Shown here: positions 18,609 through 27,832 of the stretch, piece after piece | Layout of the letters: the number at the start of each line of letters is the position of its first letter | How positions within the stretch are numbered: the stretch's first letter is position 1 | Origin: Actinopolyspora lacussalsi | Lineage (GTDB): Bacteria > Actinomycetota > Actinomycetes > Mycobacteriales > Pseudonocardiaceae | DNA length: 64,000 nt | NCBI GenBank assembly: GCA_030803735.1 | Contig: JAURUC010000001.1 | Location: forward strand, 4,786,501-4,850,500 | Direction of reading: 5' to 3' | Program-made: the position numbers and the translations under genes | The notes under the pieces: generated by a model | Told to the model about the DNA's origin: nothing | The model's input: only the letters and a program-made list of their open reading frames with translations | The model's database searches: none

Positions 18609-19838
18609 TCAGGAGTCCGTGGAGAAGGACAGCCGGTACAGCATGCCGGGCAGGTCGTTGACCACGTACAGCTCGCCGGAGCTGTCCGCTCCGAAGGCGG
18701 TGACCTGGATGGGCAGTTTCCCGAGCTTGGCGCTCTGATAGGTGTGTCCGCCGTCGTCGCTGCGGATGCCCCACACGTTGGCCGAGCAGTAGTCCGCCGC
18801 CAGGTAGGTGCCGTCCGCGACGTCCGAGTACCGCTCTCCCCGGTAGACCCGTCCGCCGATCACGGCGCAACCCTCCACCGAGGTCTGGTAGGTGAACACC
18901 GGCTCCACGTAGTCGGCGGACGGGTCGCACCGGTCCGGGGCGAATTGCTCCGTCCCCTCCATGCAGGACCAGCCGAAGTTCTGATCGCGCACTCCTTGCG
19001 GGATCCGGTTCACCTCCTCGAGGGAACCCTGCCCGACATCGGCGATCCACAGCGATCTGCCCTCCGGGTCGAAGGAGATCCGCCACGGATTGCGCAGTCC
19101 GTAACTCCAGATCTCGTCACGCGCTCCGGGAGTGTGCGCGTAAGGGTTGTCCGGCGGTACGCAGTACGGCAGATCACCGCACTTCCTGCTGACGTCGATC
19201 CGCAGCACCTTGCCCAACAGCGTGCCGAGGTCCTGTCCGCTGCGCAGCGGGTCCCCCGCGCCTCCGCCGTCGCCGATTCCCATGTAGAGAAACCCGTCCG
19301 GACCGAAGGCGATGTCGCCACCGTTGTGGTTGGTGTGCTCGGCGTGTGGTTGGCTGAGCAGGACTTCCTCGGAGGCGGCCGGGTCGTCCGCCGCCAGCGA
19401 GAACCGTGACAGGGTCACGGCGGCGTCGGAGGACCGGGTGTAGGCGGCGTAGAGGGTGTTGTTCCCGGTGTCCTCGGGGGAGGGAACTATACCGAGCAAC
19501 CCCTGCTCGTTGCCCGCGTTCTCCACCCGGTTCGTTATGTCGAGTACCGGTTGCTCCATCGTGCCGCTCGCGGGGTCGTAGGCGCGTACCGTGCCCGGTT
19601 TCTCGGCTATGAGCATTCGGCCGGTGCCGTCCGAAGCGGACGTGATGTCGGTGGGACGTCGCAGTCGCTCCGTGTCCACCCGCGTGGCCGTGACGTCCAG
19701 GTCCGTCAGCGCCGGTCGCTGAGCTCGGGCGGTGGTGGCCCCGGTGGTTCCGGTGGGGGATTCCGCCACGGCCGGTGCGCCCAGGGTTACCGTGCTCAGG
19801 ACCAGTGACAGGAGTATCGTGCCGGTTCTTCGTCGCAT
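18609..19838 (-). CDS. Secreted PQQ-dependent sugar dehydrogenase (soluble glucose/sorbosone type)
   Basis: 409-residue beta-propeller protein of the GSDH/HHIP-like family. A signal peptide (MRRRTGTILLSLVLSTVTL then GAPAVAES) leads into LRRPTDITSASDGTGRMLIA. Family motifs are HTNHNGGDIAFGPDG (catalytic His region), GIGDGGGAGDP, SYGLRNPWRISF and WIADVGQ. Such enzymes oxidise aldoses with PQQ outside the membrane. The start is ATG 19838 after GGGAGAG; upstream in-frame codons lack protein character. A CebR-type operator 147 bases upstream matches that of the xyloglucanase, so it may oxidise released sugars. PQQ synthesis genes are not in this window. Confidence 0.87.
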   Translation of the reverse strand: MRRRTGTILLSLVLSTVTLGAPAVAESPTGTTGATTARAQRPALTDLDVTATRVDTERLRRPTDITSASDGTGRMLIAEKPGTVRAYDPASGTMEQPVLDITNRVENAGNEQGLLGIVPSPEDTGNNTLYAAYTRSSDAAVTLSRFSLAADDPAASEEVLLSQPHAEHTNHNGGDIAFGPDGFLYMGIGDGGGAGDPLRSGQDLGTLLGKVLRIDVSRKCGDLPYCVPPDNPYAHTPGARDEIWSYGLRNPWRISFDPEGRSLWIADVGQGSLEEVNRIPQGVRDQNFGWSCMEGTEQFAPDRCDPSADYVEPVFTYQTSVEGCAVIGGRVYRGERYSDVADGTYLAADYCSANVWGIRSDDGGHTYQSAKLGKLPIQVTAFGADSSGELYVVNDLPGMLYRLSFSTDS

Positions 19839-19984
19839 TTCGCTCTCCCTGTCGGGGTGCGGTTGCTTGATCGGTTCCGTTTGCCGGTCGATCCAGCGGG
19901 AAATGGCCGCTCGCCACGGCTCCCCCGGGGTCCGGGTCGGGGCGTGGAGCAACGCCGCTGTCGCCGTGGCTGGGGAGTATGCTA

Positions 19985-19998
19985 TGGGAGCGCTCCCA
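19985..19998 (-). promoter_or_regulatory. CebR-type operator upstream of the sugar dehydrogenase
   Basis: Perfect TGGGAGCGCTCCCA, identical to 15827-15840. On the minus strand it is followed by a -10-like CATACT (19974-19979). Confidence 0.85.
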
Positions 19999-20134
19999 AA
20001 AAGAGTAGGGTGCGTTCGGGGGAGTTGGTGCTCGCGCGCTCGGGTGCAGCCGAGGAACTCTAGGCCGAACGTCGCGATGTGATCCGCCGCTCCGGTTCCC
20101 GGCGATCGCGGCGTACCGCGGATATCTTGGGGTC

Positions 20135-21076
20135 GTGACTATCGGGAGGGAAACGACGAGAACCACCGCGTGGGTGCTGCCGGGAGGGTCCACGTTCGGC
20201 GCGGTGCAGGCAGGTCTGATCAGCGCACTGTTCGAGGGCGGTATCACCCCCGACATGCTGGTCGGCACCTCGGCCGGGGCGCTGAACTCGGCCTGGCTGG
20301 CAGCGGACCCGACCTCGCGCGGGGCCGAGCGGCTTAGGGAACTGTGGACGGGGATGCGGCGCCGCGACGTGTTTCCCGTCGACCCGCTGCGCATCCTGGC
20401 GGGCAAGCTGGGGATGTCGAACCACCTGATGAGCAATCGCGGTCTGGCGACGTGGTTGCGCCGAACCCTGCCCTTTCGGACGTTGGAGGAGGCGCGGTTG
20501 CCGCTCACGGTCACCACGACCGATGTGGACACCAGTGAGGCGGTGTTCCTGGAAAGCGGCCCTGCGTTGCCCGCACTGGTGGCCTCGTGCGCCATTCCCG
20601 GCGTGTTCCCGCCCGTCGAGGTGGCGGGACGTTCGCTCATCGACGGTGGTCCGGCGGCGTTCATGCCGATCAGCCGTGCGGTGGCGCGGGGCGCGGAACG
20701 CGTGTACGTGCTGCCCTGCAGCGGAACCCGTTCCCTGGAGTCGGACGAGGCGCGGTTCGGGGTACTGCCGCCACCGAGGCGACCTGCCGGGTCGATCAGC
20801 GGTATCAACGGTGCCGCGCTGAGCGCGGCCATGTTCGCGGCCTCGACACTGGACATGCAGCTCAACGCGGCGCACTGCGAACTCTACGTGCTGCCCTCGC
20901 CGAAGGTGGAGCGGCTTTCGCCCTACTCGTTCCGCCACTCGGCCGCGCTGATCGACTGGGCCTGGCGCACGGCGCGCGACTGGTTGCCCACCGCGCGACC
21001 CGTTCCCGTGGCTCCGGTGGACATCGCGGGAGAGGCCCGTGCGCCTGGTGGGATGCTCGAAATCACCGATTCGTGA
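20135..21076 (+). CDS. Patatin-like phospholipase family protein
   Basis: 313 residues with the patatin layout: the glycine-rich oxyanion loop LPGGSTFGAVQAG near residue 15, the nucleophile elbow GTSAGAL (Ser near residue 49) and the DGG catalytic aspartate in LIDGGPAAF (near 170). Members hydrolyse acyl esters of lipids. No signal peptide is present. The start is GTG at 20135 with a weak ribosome site. It is a single gene between the sugar dehydrogenase and the urease operon; I cannot assign a substrate. Confidence 0.88.
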   Translation: MTIGRETTRTTAWVLPGGSTFGAVQAGLISALFEGGITPDMLVGTSAGALNSAWLAADPTSRGAERLRELWTGMRRRDVFPVDPLRILAGKLGMSNHLMSNRGLATWLRRTLPFRTLEEARLPLTVTTTDVDTSEAVFLESGPALPALVASCAIPGVFPPVEVAGRSLIDGGPAAFMPISRAVARGAERVYVLPCSGTRSLESDEARFGVLPPPRRPAGSISGINGAALSAAMFAASTLDMQLNAAHCELYVLPSPKVERLSPYSFRHSAALIDWAWRTARDWLPTARPVPVAPVDIAGEARAPGGMLEITDS

Positions 21077-21251
21077 CGAAATTCCTCGTTCCTCGGCTCA
21101 TCGGCCGGTCGATCGAACGTGGCGAGGCGGGGTGACTCGGTGTTTTACCGCTTCCTTCGGCAGATGAACGTTGTGAGTAGTTCTGTTTCGTCGTGATGAA
21201 TTCCGTGGTGGCGCTGATGCGGAAAGTCATTCGCAATGCTAAAAACGTGCC

Positions 21252-21554
21252 ATGCACCTGGCACCGCAGGAACGTGACAAGCTGCTCGTCTACGTCGCGG
21301 CCCAGCTCGCCCGCAGCAGGTTGGAACGCGGGCTGCGGATGAACCATCCCGAGGCGATCGCGTTGATCACCGATCACGTGGCCGAGGGAGCGCGTGAGGG
21401 GCGCAGCGTCTCCGAACTGATGTCCAGTGGCCGACACGTGTTGACCAGGGAGCAGGTCATGGAGGGTGTGGCCGAGATGATCGACGACGTCCAGGTGGAG
21501 GCCACGTTCCCGGACGGGACCAAGCTCGTCACGGTGCACTCGCCGATCCAGTAG
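21252..21554 (+). CDS. ureA: Urease gamma subunit
   Basis: 100 residues, the usual length. It begins [20 protein letters not shown] and ends VTVHSPIQ, both characteristic. It forms the trimeric urease core with UreB and UreC. It is first in ureABCFGD. The 175 bases before it hold an AT-richer stretch with no promoter I can define. Confidence 0.97.
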   Translation: MHLAPQERDKLLVYVAAQLARSRLERGLRMNHPEAIALITDHVAEGAREGRSVSELMSSGRHVLTREQVMEGVAEMIDDVQVEATFPDGTKLVTVHSPIQ

Positions 21555-21571
21555 GGCACTCGCCGATCCAG
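21536..21571 (+). repeat. 20-base-period tandem duplication at the ureA/ureB junction
   Basis: GCACTCGCCGATCCAG occurs at 21536-21551 and again at 21556-21571. The first copy encodes the end of UreA and the second lies between the ureA stop and the ureB ribosome site. Confidence 0.95.
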
Positions 21572-21582
21572 CAGGAGTTCGT

Positions 21583-22005
21583 GTGTATCCCGGAGAGATC
21601 ATTCCCGCCGCCGAGCCCGTGCCTCTCAATCCGGGACGGCCTCGGGTGCGGCTGACCGTCCGCAACCTTGCCGACCGGCCGGTGCAGGTCGGTTCGCACT
21701 ACCACTTCGCCGTGGCCAACCCGGGGCTCGAGTTCGACCGGGACGCCGCATGGGGGCAGCGGCTGGACATCGCCGCGGGCACCGCGGTGCGTTTCGAACC
21801 GGGGATCGAACGTGAGGTCGAGCTGGTCCCGATCGGTGGTGCGCGCACCGTGCCGGGGCTTCGTACCGAGTTCGCGGGCTCCCTCGACTCCGCGTCTTTC
21901 GATGCCGCCCGCCTCGATCCCATCCCTCTCGATCCCGGCCGTTTCCGAAACGGCGGCTCCGAGCCCGAGGATCCGGAGCGATCCGGAAAGGACCCGCATG
22001 ACTGA
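21583..22005 (+). CDS. ureB: Urease beta subunit
   Basis: 140 residues, longer than the usual 100-105. It has [23 protein letters not shown] and the [17 protein letters not shown] core. The extra length is a C-terminal tail of about 35 residues rich in Asp, Ser and Arg. The start is GTG 21583 with AGGAG upstream. It overlaps ureC by eight bases. Confidence 0.96.
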   Translation: MYPGEIIPAAEPVPLNPGRPRVRLTVRNLADRPVQVGSHYHFAVANPGLEFDRDAAWGQRLDIAAGTAVRFEPGIEREVELVPIGGARTVPGLRTEFAGSLDSASFDAARLDPIPLDPGRFRNGGSEPEDPERSGKDPHD

Positions 22006-23737
22006 CCACAGCGATCCCAAGGAGATCGACCGGGAGCGCTATCTGGAACTGTTCGGGCCCACCACCGGTGACCGGATCCGGCTCGCCGACACCGACCTGC
22101 TCGTGGAGGTCACCGAGGACTTGGCCACCGGTCCGCACGGATCCGGCGAGGAGGCCGTGTTCGGCGGTGGCAAGGTCGTGCGCGAGTCCATGGGGCAGTC
22201 GACCGCCACCAGGGCCGAAGGGGCACCGGACCTGGTCATCACCGGAGCGGTGATCCTCGACCACTGGGGTGTGGTCAAAGCCGACGTGGCCGTGCGTGAC
22301 GGGCGGATCGTCGGCATCGGCAAGGCGGGAAACCCGGACACCGCCGACGGGGTCGATCCCGCGATGGTGATCGGCCCGGCGACCGAGATCGTCGCGGGCA
22401 ACGGCAGGATTCTCACCGCCGGCGCCATCGACTGCCACGTGCACTTCATCTGCCCGCAGGAGATCGAGGCCGCGCTGGCTTCCGGCGTCACCACCCTCAT
22501 CGGAGGTGGCACCGGCCCGGCCGAGGGGTCCAAGGCCACCACGGTCACGCCCGGCGAGTGGAACCTCTCCCGGATGCTGCTCGCGCTGGAGACAGCGCCG
22601 GTGAACACCCTGCTGCTGGGCAAGGGGAACACCGCGAGCCAGGAGGCGCTGACCGAGCAGTTGCGTGGCGGTGCCGGGGGGCTCAAGCTGCACGAGGACT
22701 GGGGCGCGACTCCCTCGGCCATCGACGCCGCGCTGCGCGCCGCCGACCGCAGTGGTGTCCAGGTCGCGATCCACACCGACACGCTCAACGAGGCGGGCTT
22801 TCTGGAGTCCACTCTGGATTCCGTGGCGGGCAGGTCGATCAACGCCTACCACGCGGAGGGAGCCGGCGGCGGGCACGCGCCGGACATCATCAAGGTGGCG
22901 GGCCACTCCCACGTGCTGCCCTCCTCGACCAATCCGACCAGGCCGCACACGGTCAACACCATCGACGAGCACCTGGACATGTTGATGGTCTGCCACCACC
23001 TGAACCCCTCGGTCCCGGAAGACCTGGCCTTCGCGGAGAGCCGCATCCGCCCGACCACCATCGCGGCCGAGGACGTGCTGCACGACCTCGGCGCGATCTC
23101 CATGATCGGTTCGGACGCGCAGGCCATGGGCCGGATCGGCGAGGTGGTAACCCGCACTTGGCAGACGGCGCACGTCATGAAACGCGGCAGGGGAGCGCTG
23201 CCGGGCGACGACGCCGCGGACAACCGACGCGCCCGCCGCTACATCGCCAAGTACACCGTCAACCCGGCGATCGCGCACGGCATCGACGGCTCCGTCGGAT
23301 CCGTCGAGGTGGGCAAGCTCGCCGACATCGTGCTGTGGGAGCCGAAGTTCTTCGGAGTCCGACCGCACGCGGTGTTCAAGAGTGGATTCGCGGTGCGGGC
23401 CGCGATGGGCGACGCCAACGCCTCCATCCCCACACCGCAGCCGGTGCTGTCCCGCCCGATGTTCGGTGCCGAACCGCGCGCGGCGGCAGCGGGATCGGTG
23501 TCATTCGTGGCCCCCGAGACGCTCGGGACGGGGCTGGCGGAACGGTTGGGGCTGCGTCGAGAGCTCGTCGGGACCTCCGACACGCGTGCTGTGACGAAGC
23601 GGGACATGCGGCACAACGAGGCCACCCCTGACGTGCGGATCGATCCGGACAGTTTCGCGGTGCGGGTGGACGGTGAACTCGTCGAGCCCCAGCCGGTATC
23701 CGAGGTTCCCATGGCGCAGCGCTACTTCCTGTTCTGA
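21998..23737 (+). CDS. ureC: Urease alpha subunit
   Basis: 579-residue catalytic subunit with the di-nickel centre that hydrolyses urea to ammonia and carbamate. Visible are DCHVHF (Ni-binding His pair), GLKLHEDWG with the carbamylated Lys near residue 230, [10 protein letters not shown], and LMVCHHLNP with the flap Cys near 332. All expected active-site residues are present. The ATG at 21998 lies inside the end of ureB and is far better supported than the longer ORF upstream. Confidence 0.98.
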   Translation: MTDHSDPKEIDRERYLELFGPTTGDRIRLADTDLLVEVTEDLATGPHGSGEEAVFGGGKVVRESMGQSTATRAEGAPDLVITGAVILDHWGVVKADVAVRDGRIVGIGKAGNPDTADGVDPAMVIGPATEIVAGNGRILTAGAIDCHVHFICPQEIEAALASGVTTLIGGGTGPAEGSKATTVTPGEWNLSRMLLALETAPVNTLLLGKGNTASQEALTEQLRGGAGGLKLHEDWGATPSAIDAALRAADRSGVQVAIHTDTLNEAGFLESTLDSVAGRSINAYHAEGAGGGHAPDIIKVAGHSHVLPSSTNPTRPHTVNTIDEHLDMLMVCHHLNPSVPEDLAFAESRIRPTTIAAEDVLHDLGAISMIGSDAQAMGRIGEVVTRTWQTAHVMKRGRGALPGDDAADNRRARRYIAKYTVNPAIAHGIDGSVGSVEVGKLADIVLWEPKFFGVRPHAVFKSGFAVRAAMGDANASIPTPQPVLSRPMFGAEPRAAAAGSVSFVAPETLGTGLAERLGLRRELVGTSDTRAVTKRDMRHNEATPDVRIDPDSFAVRVDGELVEPQPVSEVPMAQRYFLF

Positions 23738-24447
23738 TGACACCCGCGATGTCCACAGTTTCACTCGCGACGCTCGCGCTCGCCGACTCACGGTTCCCCG
23801 GCGGTGGTCACGCGCACTCCGGTGGTCTGGAGGAGGCGGTGCACCGCGGCAACGTGTCCGGGCCGGAGCAGTTGGCCGAGTTCCTCCACGGGAGGCTGCA
23901 CGGAGCCGGTGCGCAGGCGGCGGCCTTCGCCGCTGCCGCCGCACACGCCGCCGCCAGGGGAGTGCGTCCGGACCACTGGTCGCTGTTGGACGCCGAACTC
24001 GACGCGAGAACACCGTCGCCCGCCCAGCGCGCGGCGAGCCGTGCGCAGGGCCGGGGCACGCTTCGCGCGGGTCGGGCGGCGTGGCCCTCGCGCGCCCTCG
24101 ACGAGCTGCTCGCCACAACGGGCAGTCCACATCATCCGATCGTGGTCGGTGTGCTGCTGGGGGCGGGCGCGTCCGGTTCACCGGCCGATGCCGCTTCCGT
24201 GGTGGCCTATCTGTCGGTCAGCGGTCCGGCGTCCGCCGCGGTTCGGCTGCTGGGGTTGGACCCGTTCGCGGCCAACGCGGCGGTCACCGCGTTGCGGGCC
24301 GATACCGAGCGCATCGCGGCGGAAGCGGCACGGACGGCGGGCCACCGGCCCGAGAGCCTGCCCGGTACCAGTTCCCCGGCACTCGATCTGCTCGCCGAAC
24401 AACACCAACGACACCACCGGGAAGAGGTACGGCTCTTTGCAAGCTGA
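23737..24447 (+). CDS. ureF: Urease accessory protein UreF
   Basis: 236 residues, alpha-helical. It opens with [20 protein letters not shown], the conserved UreF start. It works with UreD and UreG to load nickel into UreC. The ATG overlaps the ureC stop by one base; its end overlaps ureG by 11 bases. Confidence 0.93.
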   Translation: MTPAMSTVSLATLALADSRFPGGGHAHSGGLEEAVHRGNVSGPEQLAEFLHGRLHGAGAQAAAFAAAAAHAAARGVRPDHWSLLDAELDARTPSPAQRAASRAQGRGTLRAGRAAWPSRALDELLATTGSPHHPIVVGVLLGAGASGSPADAASVVAYLSVSGPASAAVRLLGLDPFAANAAVTALRADTERIAAEAARTAGHRPESLPGTSSPALDLLAEQHQRHHREEVRLFAS

Positions 24448-25177
24448 ACACCAGCACCACGTACACGGCCAGGACGGCCATCGCCATCCGGTCGATTTCG
24501 ACCCGACCGCCGCGGGCCCCGATCCGTTCGCGCCCACGGCCTCGGGCAGCAGGCCGGTGCGGATCGGCATCGGAGGTCCGGTCGGCAGCGGCAAGACCGC
24601 GTTGACCGCGGCGCTGTGCCGCACTCTCGGGGCCGAACTCGAACTCGCGGTGGTCACCAACGACATCTACACCACCGAGGACGCGGACTTCCTGCGGCAG
24701 GCGGGAGTGCTGGATCCCGGTCGGATCGAGGCGGTGCAGACCGGTGCCTGCCCGCACACCGCCATCAGGGACGACATCACCGCGAACCTGGACGCGGTGG
24801 AGCGGCTGCAGCAGCGTTACGCCTCGCTGGATCTCGTGCTCGTCGAGAGCGGCGGCGACAACCTCACCGCGGTGTTCAGCCGCGGGTTGGCGGACGTGCA
24901 GGTCTTCGTGGTCGACGTAGCAGGCGGTGACAAGGTACCCCGCAAGGGCGGGCCGGGTGTCACCACGGCTGACCTGCTGGTCGTCAACAAGGTGGATCTG
25001 GCCGAACGGGTGGGTGCGGACATGGCGGTCATGCTCGCCGACGCCCACCGGATGCGTGGTGAGCTGGCCGTGCTCGCGCAGTCGCTGACCGAGGATCCGG
25101 CAGCCTCGGCGGCTGCCGACTGGGTGAGGCGGCAGCTCGCGGAGCACCGAGCCGCCGTGGGGCCGAGCGCGGAATGA
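24437..25177 (+). CDS. ureG: Urease accessory GTPase UreG with His-rich N-terminus
   Basis: 246 residues. The GTPase core starts [20 protein letters not shown] (P-loop), with [22 protein letters not shown] (the CPH nickel motif), ESGGDNL and NKVDLA. The chosen TTG start at 24437 (after GAGG) gives an N-terminal [14 protein letters not shown] stretch, a likely nickel reservoir; this may compensate for the missing UreE. A later start would remove that stretch. The end overlaps ureD by ATGA. Confidence 0.95.
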   Translation: MQAEHQHHVHGQDGHRHPVDFDPTAAGPDPFAPTASGSRPVRIGIGGPVGSGKTALTAALCRTLGAELELAVVTNDIYTTEDADFLRQAGVLDPGRIEAVQTGACPHTAIRDDITANLDAVERLQQRYASLDLVLVESGGDNLTAVFSRGLADVQVFVVDVAGGDKVPRKGGPGVTTADLLVVNKVDLAERVGADMAVMLADAHRMRGELAVLAQSLTEDPAASAAADWVRRQLAEHRAAVGPSAE

Positions 25178-25941
25178 AGTCGGCCGCTTCGTTGACCGTC
25201 GAACTCGACGGTGCGGGCAACTCGGTGGTGCGGCGGTTGCGTTCGATGGCACCGCTGACCCTGGTGCCGCGCCGTCGTCGCACTCCCTCGACGGGAGGGG
25301 CGGTCGTGCACCTGGTGGGCTCGGCCACCTCGCCGTTGGGCGGGGACGATCTCACGCTGCGGGTCCGGGTCGGTGCCGGTGCTCGGCTGCTGTTGCGCGG
25401 TATCGCGGCTTCCCTGGCGTTGCCGGGGCACGGCCCCGGTGGCAGCCGCGGTTCGATCAGCATCGACGTCGAGGAGGGCGGCACCGTCGAGTACCTGCCC
25501 GAGCCCACGGTGGTGACCTCCCGCGCCGAACACCGTGCCGACCTCTCGGTGCGACTGGCCGACTCGGCGCGGGCCTGCTTCCGGGAGACGTTGGTGCTGG
25601 GGCGCACCGGGGAGGAACCGGGCGGATTGGTGACCACTACGAGCCTGGAGCGCGCGGGCAGGCCGCTGTTGCGACACACCTTCGAGGCCGGGCGGCAGCG
25701 GTTGCGTGCCAGTCACGCCCATCTCGGAGGTGCCCGGGTGCTGGCCAACGAGGTCGTGGTCTGGGGCCGGGATCCCGAGCCGCGTTCGGAGGTGGACTGG
25801 GCACTGCAGCCGTTGGCGGGTGGGGGATCGCTGACCACTGTGCTCACCGCCGACACGGTGACGGCTCGACGGCGGTTGGCCGAAGCCCGGGCGGTGCATC
25901 CGGCAGGGGACGATCTCACCCCGGTCGGGACGGCCGGTTGA
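25174..25941 (+). CDS. ureD: Urease accessory protein UreD/UreH
   Basis: 255 residues. It has the UreD pattern, including an LTLVPRR start, [22 protein letters not shown] and [10 protein letters not shown]. It is a scaffold in the UreDFG-urease activation complex. It is last in the operon and converges with the DUF1707 gene 15 bases away. Confidence 0.9.
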   Translation: MKSAASLTVELDGAGNSVVRRLRSMAPLTLVPRRRRTPSTGGAVVHLVGSATSPLGGDDLTLRVRVGAGARLLLRGIAASLALPGHGPGGSRGSISIDVEEGGTVEYLPEPTVVTSRAEHRADLSVRLADSARACFRETLVLGRTGEEPGGLVTTTSLERAGRPLLRHTFEAGRQRLRASHAHLGGARVLANEVVVWGRDPEPRSEVDWALQPLAGGGSLTTVLTADTVTARRRLAEARAVHPAGDDLTPVGTAG

Positions 25942-25956
25942 ATCCGCACCGCTCAC

Positions 25957-26553
25957 TCAGTCGGCCCGCTCACCGGGCTCTTTGCTGTAGATGCTCACTC
26001 CGCCACAGAACGCGAAACCAGTTATGAGTACCTTGATCTCGCTCTGCGAGGCCGCGCCGCGCACCTCTCGCTCCACACCGCCCATGATCGCGGCGCACCG
26101 GTCCTCGATCCTGGTGCCCGGGGGCACGATGACCTCGATTCCGCCCATGATCGCGTAGCAGCGGATCTCGACCTCGTCCGCGTCGAGGTAGGCTTCCCGG
26201 AGGTCGATGCTGCCACCGCCCCAGAAGGCGAACGTGGCGAAACGCGGCGGCACGCGCCAGTGTCCGGCGCGCTCGGTGTAGCTCATGATCCCCACCGCCG
26301 TCCTGCCCGGAGTCGAGTCCGAGGTCGAGCCACGGGAGGACGTGCCGGTCCCCGCCGCTTTGCCGGTCTCGTCGGGCAGATCGCTGATCAGCGGTGCCAG
26401 CTCGCTGTAGGTTCGCGCGCGGTACGCTTCGGCGATCCGCTCGTCGAACTCGTTCAGCGTCAACCGACCTTCCTGCTGTGCCTGTCGCAGCAGGGTCGCG
26501 ATCTGTTCCCTGTCGTCGTCTGACGCGCGCAAGTCGGGCGATTCGCTCGGCAT
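25957..26553 (-). CDS. DUF1707 plus LiaF-like C-terminal domain protein
   Basis: 198 residues. The N-terminal DUF1707 domain reads LRASDDDREQIATLLRQAQQ then EGRLTLNEFDERIAEAYRAR. After a Ser/Thr-rich linker comes a beta-rich C-terminal domain with repeated YAIMGGIEVIVPPG and AAIMGGVE, like the LiaF/cell-wall-antibiotic-response domain. It is common in actinobacteria and possibly membrane- or stress-associated; function unproven. The ATG at 26553 is chosen; 26565 is an alternative. Confidence 0.8.
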   Translation of the reverse strand: MPSESPDLRASDDDREQIATLLRQAQQEGRLTLNEFDERIAEAYRARTYSELAPLISDLPDETGKAAGTGTSSRGSTSDSTPGRTAVGIMSYTERAGHWRVPPRFATFAFWGGGSIDLREAYLDADEVEIRCYAIMGGIEVIVPPGTRIEDRCAAIMGGVEREVRGAASQSEIKVLITGFAFCGGVSIYSKEPGERAD

Positions 26554-26688
26554 GGCACAGAGCATACTTCCGAAGGCCGTTTCCGGGTGCTCCTGTCGCG
26601 GGTTGAGGTGCCGGGCGCCCGACCGTACCTTCAATGCGAGTTGTTTTCGTATTCGTTTGGTGATCGCAGTCTCATTCGGAGTAACGAC

Positions 26689-27600
26689 ATGCCTCGACGC
26701 AGCGCCCTCTGCTCGGTCGCAGCCCTCTGTTCGCTCGCGTTGGCCGCGCCGCTGGCCACCGGCCCCGGGGTCGCGCACGCGGCCGAACAGCCCCGAACCG
26801 ACGGGAGCTTCTCCGCACTGACCTACAACGTGGCCGGACTGCCCGATTTTGTCTCCGGCAGCGACCCGGCGACCAACACACCGTTGATCAGCGAGCGGCT
26901 GCCGCACTACGACCTGGTCAACGTTCAGGAGGACTTCAACTACCACGACGAGCTGTACGCCGCCGACGACCACCGGCATCGCACCGAGACCAGTGGTCCC
27001 GCCGTCTTCGGCGACGGGCTCAACACGCTCTCCCGCGATCCGATCGCCGACTTTCGACGGATCACCTGGGACGAGTGCTACGGAACCGACTGCCTGACGC
27101 CGAAAGGCTTCAGCCACGCCCGGATCGAGCTCGCCGCGGGAACCGGGTTCGACCTGTACAACGTGCACGCCAACGCGGGAACCGACTCCGGCGATCTCGC
27201 GGCCCGTCGGTCCAACCTGGCACAGCTCTCCGAGTACATCCGGCGGAACTCGCGGGACAGGGCCGTGATCGTCATGGGCGACACCAACACCCGCTACACC
27301 AGGGAGGGTGACAACATTCGCCAACTGGTGGACGACAACGGGCTCACCGACGCCTGGGTGCGGCTCGAACGGGGCGGGAGCCGTCCCGCCGCCGGTGCCG
27401 CTCCGCTGGAGTGCGATCCCGACGCGCCGAGCGACTCCTGCGAGGTGGTGGACAAGATCCTGTACCGCGACGGGGGTGGTCTCGACCTCACGGCGGTCGA
27501 CTACGGCAACGAGCACACCGCGTTCCTGGACGAATCCGGCGAACCGCTGTCCGACCACTTCCCGCACCGCGTCCACTTCGAATGGACCTCCACCGAGTAG
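26689..27600 (+). CDS. Secreted endonuclease/exonuclease/phosphatase (EEP) family protein
   Basis: 303 residues with a signal peptide (MPRRSALCSVAALCSLALAA, cleavage near AHAAEQ). EEP-fold motifs follow: LTYNVAGLP, VNVQED, HARIELAAG, YNVHANAG, VMGDTNTRY and SDHFPHRV. These match the metal-binding Asn, Glu, Asp and His of the DNase I/sphingomyelinase fold. Four cysteines in two close pairs suit an extracellular protein. The substrate (lipid phosphoester or nucleic acid) is undecided. The ATG has GGAG eight bases upstream. Confidence 0.85.
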   Translation: MPRRSALCSVAALCSLALAAPLATGPGVAHAAEQPRTDGSFSALTYNVAGLPDFVSGSDPATNTPLISERLPHYDLVNVQEDFNYHDELYAADDHRHRTETSGPAVFGDGLNTLSRDPIADFRRITWDECYGTDCLTPKGFSHARIELAAGTGFDLYNVHANAGTDSGDLAARRSNLAQLSEYIRRNSRDRAVIVMGDTNTRYTREGDNIRQLVDDNGLTDAWVRLERGGSRPAAGAAPLECDPDAPSDSCEVVDKILYRDGGGLDLTAVDYGNEHTAFLDESGEPLSDHFPHRVHFEWTSTE

Positions 27601-27634
27601 GGGTTCGCCGCTCGGTTCGTCGAGGTGGCCGGGT

Positions 27635-27733
27635 GGCGGAACCTCTCGTGCGGCTCTCGCTGCGGGTGCCCCGACATCGGGTAGCGATACAACGTCGGGG
27701 CCGTCCTCGCGAGAGCCGCACGAGAGAACCCGC
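27635..27733 (+). repeat. Dispersed palindromic repeat A, copy A3
   Basis: Full copy of repeat A, 34 bases past the EEP gene stop and in its orientation. The CGGCTCTCGC and GCGAGAGCCG arms are intact; the inner part is CCCCGACATCGGG then CGTCGGGGC, a compensated variant. The tip is shorter than in A1. Confidence 0.9.
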
Positions 27734-27787
27734 GGGTGGTCGGGCCGCGTGCGTGGGGTTCGGTGGTGCCGGTGCGCAGCGTCGGTG

Positions 27788-27814
27788 GCGTCGATTTCCC
27801 GCGAAATCGCCGCC
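27788..27814 (-). repeat. Dispersed palindrome B, copy B4
   Basis: Minus-strand oriented GGCGGCGATTTCGCGGGAAA followed by TCGAC, 19 bases past the stop of the minus-strand ABC ATPase gene, so again downstream and sense-oriented. Confidence 0.85.
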
Positions 27815-27832
27815 GACCGCGCCGGGCGGGTG

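Noticed and set aside
9366..27733. Family A repeats as insertion-sequence ends or CRISPR repeats
   Set aside because: No transposase lies between or beside copies, no regular spacing exists, and each copy is a self-contained hairpin.
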